Source of the DNA: an uncultured Christensenella sp.
GTDB lineage: Bacteria > Bacillota > Clostridia > Christensenellales > Pumilibacteraceae
Direction: 5' to 3'
Assembly (NCBI GenBank): GCA_910577945.1
Contig: CAJTNI010000031.1
Coordinates: forward strand, 1 to 18,005
DNA: 18,005 bases
Made by a program: the position numbers and the translations under genes. Below, in pieces: positions 15,988-18,005 of this stretch; the first letter of the stretch is position 1, and each line of letters begins with the position of its first letter. A model generated the notes under the pieces. That model worked only from the letters and a program-made list of their open reading frames with translations, was not told where the DNA came from and did not search any database.

Positions 15988-17781
15988 ATGAACGAATCGG
16001 CGGGACAAAAAAACGCGGGGGCGAGCAAAACGCAGACCCCCAAAAAGAGTATAGCGGCAACGGTGTTTAAAACAGGCGGAGTGGTAATCTTACTCATTCT
16101 GCTTGTCGCTTTGCTCGTAAACGCAATGCTGAGTATTTTCAAAGAACGGTACTATCCGACGTTCGGGCGGTATCGGCTTTTCGCTATCGTTACCGACTCC
16201 ATGTCGCCCGCAATACCCGAGGGCAACATGATAGTGGGGCGCGTGCCCAAATCGCCCGACGAGATTTTCGCGGGCGAGAACGGCTCGGTCATCACCTTCG
16301 AGGTGCGCGACCGCGACGGCGGCATTACGCTTTTTACGCACCGCGTCGTGGAAATCACCGCGGACGGCGTGTATATAACCAAGGGCGACAACGCGCCCGA
16401 AAAGGATAAGTTCAAGACCAGGTTCGAGGATATCGTCGGCGTGTACACGGGCGACCGTTGCGGCTTTTTCGGGTATCTGTTCGGGTTTTTACATTCCGCG
16501 CAGGGCGTAATTTGCATGCTGCTTATTATGTTCGTAATAGTGCTCGCGTGGATTGTGCTGTACTACGTGCGGCGCACGGAGGAGCGGCGCAAGCTCGCGA
16601 TAAGCGCGCTCAAAAAGGGCGAGCAGTCGCTGTCGAGCGTCAATCTCAGATACGACAACATTCACGAAATAACCGCGGTCATGGACGTTTTGAGCATGGT
16701 CACGGACGAGCCGCGGTCGCGCGCCGACGCTAAGGTCGTGCGCGAGCGGTTGCAGGCGTTTATCAACGCCGAAAATATCGAGCTGCCGCAAACGCCCGAA
16801 ACGGCGGCTATTCTCGACTCGCTGCCCGCGCCCGACACCCCGGGGTCGCTTGCCGCCGCGTTGGCGGCGGGCGCGACGCTGCGCCAAGCCGAGGACGGGC
16901 AGACGCTCGTGCTTACGACGGTTACGGGCGGGCGGAACATTTTGCTCACGCCCGTGCAAACGTCCAGCGGCATTGTGCTGTATCAGCAGGGCGTGCACAT
17001 GCGTTCCGAAATCGCGCCCAATATCGAAGATGTGGGCATAATGAGCATGCCCGGCAATCCCGAGTTTTTCGAGGGTCAGCCGCTCGAACGGCAGGTCGCG
17101 TATCCGGGACTGCCGCAGCCGAAGGGCACGTTCGGCCCGTCGGCGCTGTCTCCGCACACCGCGCAAATCGACCCCGACGTCGTTTCGCCCGAGGTTACGG
17201 CGGCGCTGTCGTCGCCCGTGCCCGTCGGACAGTCGCGGCTCGCGCCCGCACACGACGCGGCGCAGGGCGCGTTGCCTACGGGCGGGTTTACGGATACAGC
17301 CGCGCGCCGACGCGAGGCGGAAATGCGCGAGAAGGCCGACGCGGTGAGCGCGCCGAACGCCTATGCGGACGCGGCGACGGCAAAAGAGGACGCGTCGCGC
17401 CGCGCGTACGCGCAGTACCGCGAGACGGCTGCACAGCTCGAACTGCGCCAAGCCGAGCAGCTGAGCGTGCTGCTTACCGAAACCTCGCCGCTCAGCGCGG
17501 CGGAAAAAGCGCGTATCGCCGAGTACAAGGCGGCGAATAAAAAGGAGAAAAAGCCGAGCAAGCCGCGCACGCCCGAGCAGCGCGCCGCGTCGAAGGCGGC
17601 GGCGGAAAAGCGCAAGGTCGCGCAGGAAGCGTTTTTGAGCAGTTTGAGCCCGACGGACAGAGAGCTGTACGAAACGGAGCAAAAGCTCAACCGCGCCCGC
17701 GCCGCGGCGATAAAGCGTTTGCGCGGCATAGCCAACGACAGAAAGCTGTTGGAAAAGCTCGATAAAGAAAAGACCGAATAA
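15988..17781 (+). CDS. sipW: SipW-type signal peptidase I with a long cytoplasmic extension
   Basis: This membrane peptidase is predicted to cleave the signal peptides of the two upstream secreted proteins. It has a cytoplasmic tail (1-29), a first membrane helix (~30-49), and the catalytic domain outside. The nucleophile is Ser71 in VTDSMSPAIPEG. His118 in FTHRVVEI replaces the Lys of standard bacterial enzymes, and Asp134 lies in ITKGDNAPEKD. These mark the S26B (SipW/archaeal/ER) type. A second helix (~173-193) is followed by YYVRRTEERRK, which places the C-terminus inside. SipW proteins are usually about 190 residues; here ~400 more follow. Residues ~200-270 are helical, ~300-335 may be a small beta unit, ~360-430 are Pro/Ala-rich, and ~435-597 are charged and coiled-coil-like. 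The frame is closed just upstream (TAA 15976-15978), so ATG 15988 is the first possible start. It has no Shine-Dalgarno sequence. Confidence 0.9.
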   Translation: MNESAGQKNAGASKTQTPKKSIAATVFKTGGVVILLILLVALLVNAMLSIFKERYYPTFGRYRLFAIVTDSMSPAIPEGNMIVGRVPKSPDEIFAGENGSVITFEVRDRDGGITLFTHRVVEITADGVYITKGDNAPEKDKFKTRFEDIVGVYTGDRCGFFGYLFGFLHSAQGVICMLLIMFVIVLAWIVLYYVRRTEERRKLAISALKKGEQSLSSVNLRYDNIHEITAVMDVLSMVTDEPRSRADAKVVRERLQAFINAENIELPQTPETAAILDSLPAPDTPGSLAAALAAGATLRQAEDGQTLVLTTVTGGRNILLTPVQTSSGIVLYQQGVHMRSEIAPNIEDVGIMSMPGNPEFFEGQPLERQVAYPGLPQPKGTFGPSALSPHTAQIDPDVVSPEVTAALSSPVPVGQSRLAPAHDAAQGALPTGGFTDTAARRREAEMREKADAVSAPNAYADAATAKEDASRRAYAQYRETAAQLELRQAEQLSVLLTETSPLSAAEKARIAEYKAANKKEKKPSKPRTPEQRAASKAAAEKRKVAQEAFLSSLSPTDRELYETEQKLNRARAAAIKRLRGIANDRKLLEKLDKEKTE

Positions 17782-17808
17782 CGCGTCGGCGACAAATTAA
17801 GAATGAAG

Positions 17809-17850
17809 AATGCAGAATGAATGTAAAAATTCTGCATTTTTTATTTATTT
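17809..17850 (+). terminator. Intrinsic terminator after the signal peptidase gene
   Basis: AATGCAGAAT (17809-17818) pairs over 10 bp with ATTCTGCATT (17829-17838). A T-rich tail follows (TTTTTTATTTATTTATTTTTT). It lies 28 bases after the stop codon. Confidence 0.9.
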
Positions 17851-17875
17851 ATTTTTTAATGTCATTTCGAGCGCG

Positions 17876-18005
17876 CGCGTAGTATTGTGTGCGGCAACAA
17901 CAGCGAGTATGAATATTGCCTTTGGTCTTTCGCGGCGCGTAGTATTGTGCGCGGCAACAACAGCGAGTATGAATATTGCCTTTGGTCTTTCGCGGCGCGT
18001 AGTAT
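17876..18005 (+). repeat. 60-base tandem repeat running off the right edge
   Basis: The unit 17881-17940 is repeated at 17941-18000 with one difference (T at 17890, C at 17950). A third copy begins at 18001, and the preceding GCGCGT at 17875-17880 matches the end of the unit. Each unit contains GGCAA and TTGCC arms about 20 bases apart, which could form a weak hairpin. No reading frame, promoter or terminator is apparent inside. The copy number cannot be known from this window. Confidence 0.92.

Noticed and set aside
17876..18005. CRISPR array
   Set aside because: The 60-base unit is conserved over its whole length, so there are no variable spacers. No cas gene is in view.

Overview
The window looks like the chromosome of a low-abundance-type gut Bacillota (Firmicutes, class Clostridia). 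The reasons are Gram-positive style lipoprotein signals without outer-membrane genes, a SipW-type signal peptidase with TasA/camelysin-like substrates, BspA-like leucine-rich-repeat and InlB B-repeat (Flg_new) surface modules, GGAGG-type ribosome binding sites and sigma-A type promoters. A Christensenellales-like lineage would fit, but that is inference; there is no rRNA or other phylogenetic marker. TGA, TAA and TAG all behave as stops. Most genes are GC-rich; the left ~0.5 kb is clearly AT-rich.

Left edge (1-1765), accessory in character: the tail of a GNAT acetyltransferase (+), a bidirectional terminator, and a convergent small serine recombinase (-) with an in-frame 58-codon open stretch behind its stop. 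Upstream of the recombinase on the minus strand lies a compact unit: a near-consensus promoter (TTGACA-17-TATACT), about 100 transcribed bases, and a strong intrinsic terminator. It looks like a small RNA gene or attenuated leader. A second, weaker promoter follows it and may serve the recombinase.

Centre-left (1766-11212), a three-gene surface operon (+): a lipoprotein GH13 alpha-amylase with an InlB B-repeat and a CBM41-like N-terminal domain; a secreted B-repeat protein translationally coupled to it (TAATG overlap); and a 1903-residue BspA-like LRR lipoprotein with a B-repeat next to its lipobox and three related C-terminal cassettes. A 460-base intergenic region with four clear hairpins follows.

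Centre-right (11568-17850), a SipW/TasA-like export locus (+): a consensus promoter, an 1145-residue secreted protein carrying modules that resemble starch-binding domains, and a 179-residue TasA/camelysin-like protein. Both share an SFA-x-W motif at the end of the signal peptide. A strong terminator follows, then a second consensus promoter placed so close to the start codon that the signal peptidase message is probably leaderless. The signal peptidase has catalytic Ser/His/Asp of the S26B type and an unusual ~400-residue cytoplasmic extension.

Right edge (17876-18005): a 60-base tandem repeat that runs off the window.

Taken together, the amylase, the starch-binding-like giant protein and the LRR adhesin suggest cell-surface capture and cleavage of alpha-glucans. 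SipW would process a matrix or fibre protein together with the glucan-binding partner. The gene content is seen in the sequence; the joint function is inference.
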